Source: Fidelibacterota bacterium UBA1611
GTDB taxonomy: Bacteria > Fidelibacterota > Marinisomatia > Marinisomatales > UBA1611
DNA length: 8,976 nt
Assembly (NCBI GenBank): GCA_002321855.1
Contig: DCMX01000253.1
Span: forward strand, 1-8,976
Reading direction: 5' to 3'
Shown here piece after piece: positions 7,034-8,976 of this stretch (positions are counted from its first letter, which is position 1; every line of letters begins with the position of its first letter). Both the position numbers and the translations under genes were made by a program. The notes under the pieces are model-generated. The model worked only from the letters and a program-made list of their open reading frames with translations. It did not search any database and was not told the origin of the DNA.

Positions 7034-8299
7034 ATGTCTAATAATTATAGACTAGGGACAATGATGTTTCTCCAGTATGCACTCTGGGGTGCATGGTTAC
7101 CCGTAATTGCCCGTTATTTATCGGCAACAATAGAAGAAGGAGGGCTAGGGTTCACCGGTTCACAGATCGGTATGATACTTGGATTGGCCGGATCCATAGG
7201 GGCCGTTGCGGCACCATTCATCGCAGGACAGTTAGCTGACCGGTATTTCAGTACAGAGCGTACCCTGGCGGTTCTGGTCACGGTTGGTGGCGCTGTGAAA
7301 TGGATAACAGCCTATCAAACCGAATATAGTTCATGGCTGATCCTTTCGATCCTTTATAGTGTACTTTACATGCCTACACTTGCGCTTTCCAATTCCATTA
7401 CTTTTTCTCATATAAGTGATCAAGAAAATGATTTTCCCAAGATCCGTGTTTGGGGCACAATAGGTTGGATAGTTGCGAGTTGGGTATTTCCTATGATCTG
7501 GTTGCAGCAGGGTCTTTATTTTCAGTGGATGCCCCCATTTGTAGTTGGAACGGAGGTCCCTGATGTTACCAGCCGCTTAGTAGACGCTTTAAAATTCTCA
7601 GGATTGATCTCGCTCACCTATGGGGCATTTTGTTTTCTATTACCCCATACACCACCAAAGCGCAACGCAGTAGAAAAATTAGCCTTCAAGAAAGCGTTCG
7701 AACTCTTTCGGCTTTCATCTTTTGCCACGCTGGTCGTTGCCAGCCTTGCAGTGAGTGTGATACACCAGATATATTTTCTTCAGACAGGGCCATTTCTTTC
7801 CCATATTGGAATATTGGATAGCCAGATCGGTCCCGCTATGACAATCGGACAATTTGCTGAGATACTGACCATGGCTTATTTAGGGTTTTTTCTAAAAAGA
7901 TTAGGCTTTCATAAGGTGATAACGATTGGTGTTGCTGCATATTTCATGCGTTACGCCATTTTTGGTACGGAAGCGTTCCCGATCTGGGTCGTGATTCTCA
8001 GTCAGGCATTTCACGGGTTCTGCTATGCCTTCTTTTTTGCTGCCGCATATATCTATGTAGATAAGCTTGCTGATGAAGATGTTCGCCATTCTGCACAAAC
8101 CGTATTTGGTATAATTATACTTGGCGGGGGACCTGTCATTGGTGGTTGGCTCTCTGGTTATCTGCAAAATATTTTCACTGTGAGCGGTGTTTTTAACTAT
8201 TCATATTTTTGGTATACAGTTTCAGCCATAGGTCTGGTCGCCACCATATTTTTCTATATTTCATTCCGAGAGCAGTTGGAAAAAGAGGTCTCTGGATAA
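7034..8299 (+). CDS. MFS permease, nucleoside:H+ symporter (NupG/XapB) type
   Basis: This protein of about 421 residues is a hydrophobic major facilitator of about 12 membrane segments. MMFLQYALWGAWLPV in segment 1, LADRYFSTER in the loop between segments 2 and 3, and DFPKIRVWGTIGWI before segment 5 are typical of the nucleoside:H+ symporter family. E. coli NupG carries nucleosides into the cell with protons, but many FCB-group relatives sit beside sugar oxidoreductases and may carry other polar compounds. ATG 7034 is preferred over in-frame GTG 7022 because it places the first membrane segment at the usual distance from the N-terminus. Neither start has a good Shine-Dalgarno, though AGAG precedes the ATG closely. 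It lies 24 bp after the anchored oxidoreductase gene and 2 bp before a second one. This placement suggests it imports the substrate, or the product, of those enzymes. Length is normal and no break is seen. Confidence 0.87.
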   Translation: MSNNYRLGTMMFLQYALWGAWLPVIARYLSATIEEGGLGFTGSQIGMILGLAGSIGAVAAPFIAGQLADRYFSTERTLAVLVTVGGAVKWITAYQTEYSSWLILSILYSVLYMPTLALSNSITFSHISDQENDFPKIRVWGTIGWIVASWVFPMIWLQQGLYFQWMPPFVVGTEVPDVTSRLVDALKFSGLISLTYGAFCFLLPHTPPKRNAVEKLAFKKAFELFRLSSFATLVVASLAVSVIHQIYFLQTGPFLSHIGILDSQIGPAMTIGQFAEILTMAYLGFFLKRLGFHKVITIGVAAYFMRYAIFGTEAFPIWVVILSQAFHGFCYAFFFAAAYIYVDKLADEDVRHSAQTVFGIIILGGGPVIGGWLSGYLQNIFTVSGVFNYSYFWYTVSAIGLVATIFFYISFREQLEKEVSG

Positions 8300-8301
8300 G
8301 C

Positions 8302-8976
8302 ATGAAAAGGCTCGGTATTGGATTTATTGGTGGTGGCTTTATTACCAGGTTCCATATTCAGTCTTTGGTTGGTGTTCGTGATTGTGATGTGCTCGGAGTG
8401 ACGTCAAAGACAAGAACCTCCGCAGAAGAATCTTCATTGCTATCGCGTTCATTAGGTGTAGGAGATGCAATAGTGTACGATTCAATTACAGAAATGATCG
8501 CGAACCCTGATATAGATGCTCTCTGGATCTGTGCACCAAATTTTACAAGGATCGAAGTGTTAGAAGAGATAGTCTTGGCTATAGAATCTGGTAAGGGTGA
8601 ACTAATTGGAGTGGCCTGTGAAAAACCTTTAGGAAGAAATGTGAAAGAGGCCAAACGGGTGCTGGAACTTACTCAACAGGTTGGCTTGTTAGATGGATAT
8701 CTGGAGAATCAGGTATTTGCCCCATCAGTGACCAGGGGCAAGGAGATTATCTGGGCTCGCGGTGCTGCCACGACCGGAAGGCCGTATCTAGCACGTGCTG
8801 CTGAAGAACACAGTGGTCCACATATGCCATGGTTTTGGGAGGGAGAACTGCAGGGTGGAGGTGTGCTGAATGATATGATGTGCCACTCCGTAGAGGAAGC
8901 CCGCTATATGCTTACTGCTCCGGGGTCCAGCCGTGATTCTCTCACCCCACTAAGTGTAAACGCGTATGCTTCCTGT
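8302..8976 (+). CDS. Second Gfo/Idh/MocA-family oxidoreductase, N-terminal part (cut by window end)
   Basis: From ATG 8302 the frame is open for 225 codons to the window edge. The Rossmann start is GIGFIGGGFITRFHIQSL: G10 and G12 of GxGxxG are kept while the third position is T15. IDALWICAPN is the usual strand before the cofactor site, and A-C-E107-K108-P109-L is the canonical EKP motif. GGGVLND-MMCH carries the D191/H195 catalytic pair. Unlike the other family member here it has no signal or anchor and should be cytosolic. It probably uses NAD(H) or NADP(H) on a sugar, cyclitol or related acid. It begins 2 bp after the permease stop, which implies translational coupling and a role in handling what the permease brings in. 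The two oxidoreductases are clearly different subfamilies, not a recent duplication. The C-terminal part of the substrate domain is missing from the window. Confidence 0.88.
   Translation, partial: MKRLGIGFIGGGFITRFHIQSLVGVRDCDVLGVTSKTRTSAEESSLLSRSLGVGDAIVYDSITEMIANPDIDALWICAPNFTRIEVLEEIVLAIESGKGELIGVACEKPLGRNVKEAKRVLELTQQVGLLDGYLENQVFAPSVTRGKEIIWARGAATTGRPYLARAAEEHSGPHMPWFWEGELQGGGVLNDMMCHSVEEARYMLTAPGSSRDSLTPLSVNAYASC

Noticed and set aside
8358..8654. Minus-strand open frame of 98 codons
   Set aside because: It is the shadow of the plus-strand Gfo/Idh/MocA gene, which has clear EKP and DxxxH motifs in the opposite frame.

Overview
The window (8,976 bp, moderate GC by eye) is a bacterial chromosomal stretch in which every recognisable gene lies on the + strand. 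It holds seven complete genes and two cut by the window edges. Gene families (D-aminoacylase, a membrane-anchored Gfo/Idh/MocA oxidoreductase, a NupG-type MFS transporter, DoxX, a bacterial DA1-type protein), weak Shine-Dalgarno sequences and some TTG/GTG start candidates suggest a free-living heterotroph of the FCB superphylum (Bacteroidota, Neomarinimicrobiota or relatives). There is no rRNA or other phylogenetic marker here, so this placement is inference. I see no tRNA, CRISPR array, insertion sequence or phage gene.

Layout. (1) 1-381: C-terminal end of an N-acyl-D-amino-acid deacylase. (2) 494-3357: a tight three-gene unit of HD-domain phosphohydrolase, SDR-fold protein and FAD-dependent RetSat/CrtI-like oxidoreductase. 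The gaps are 5 and 12 bp. The SDR has lost all three classical catalytic residues, and its stop codon is in the same frame as the following TTG-started gene. (3) 3358-3661: noncoding gap. (4) 3662-4738: a stand-alone gene for an exported protein with a tandem array of LIM-like zinc fingers (32-residue period) and a C-terminal DA1-type HExxH metallopeptidase domain. This is the most unusual gene in the window. (5) 4739-4870: gap with a good sigma70-like promoter. (6) 4871-8976 and beyond: an operon of DoxX membrane protein, membrane-anchored Gfo/Idh/MocA oxidoreductase, nucleoside:H+ symporter-type MFS permease and a second, cytosolic Gfo/Idh/MocA protein cut by the window end.

How the genes may work together (inference). 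The last operon looks like a catabolic module for a sugar, cyclitol or nucleoside-like compound. One dehydrogenase is tethered at the membrane beside a DoxX protein that could link to the quinone pool, a permease brings substrate in, and a soluble dehydrogenase acts in the cytoplasm. The HD-SDR-RetSat unit suggests redox modification of a hydrophobic, perhaps isoprenoid, substrate, but nothing here fixes the substrate. The LIM-like/DA1 protein combines a zinc-finger type best known from eukaryotes with a plant organ-size peptidase domain in what appears to be an exported bacterial protein.
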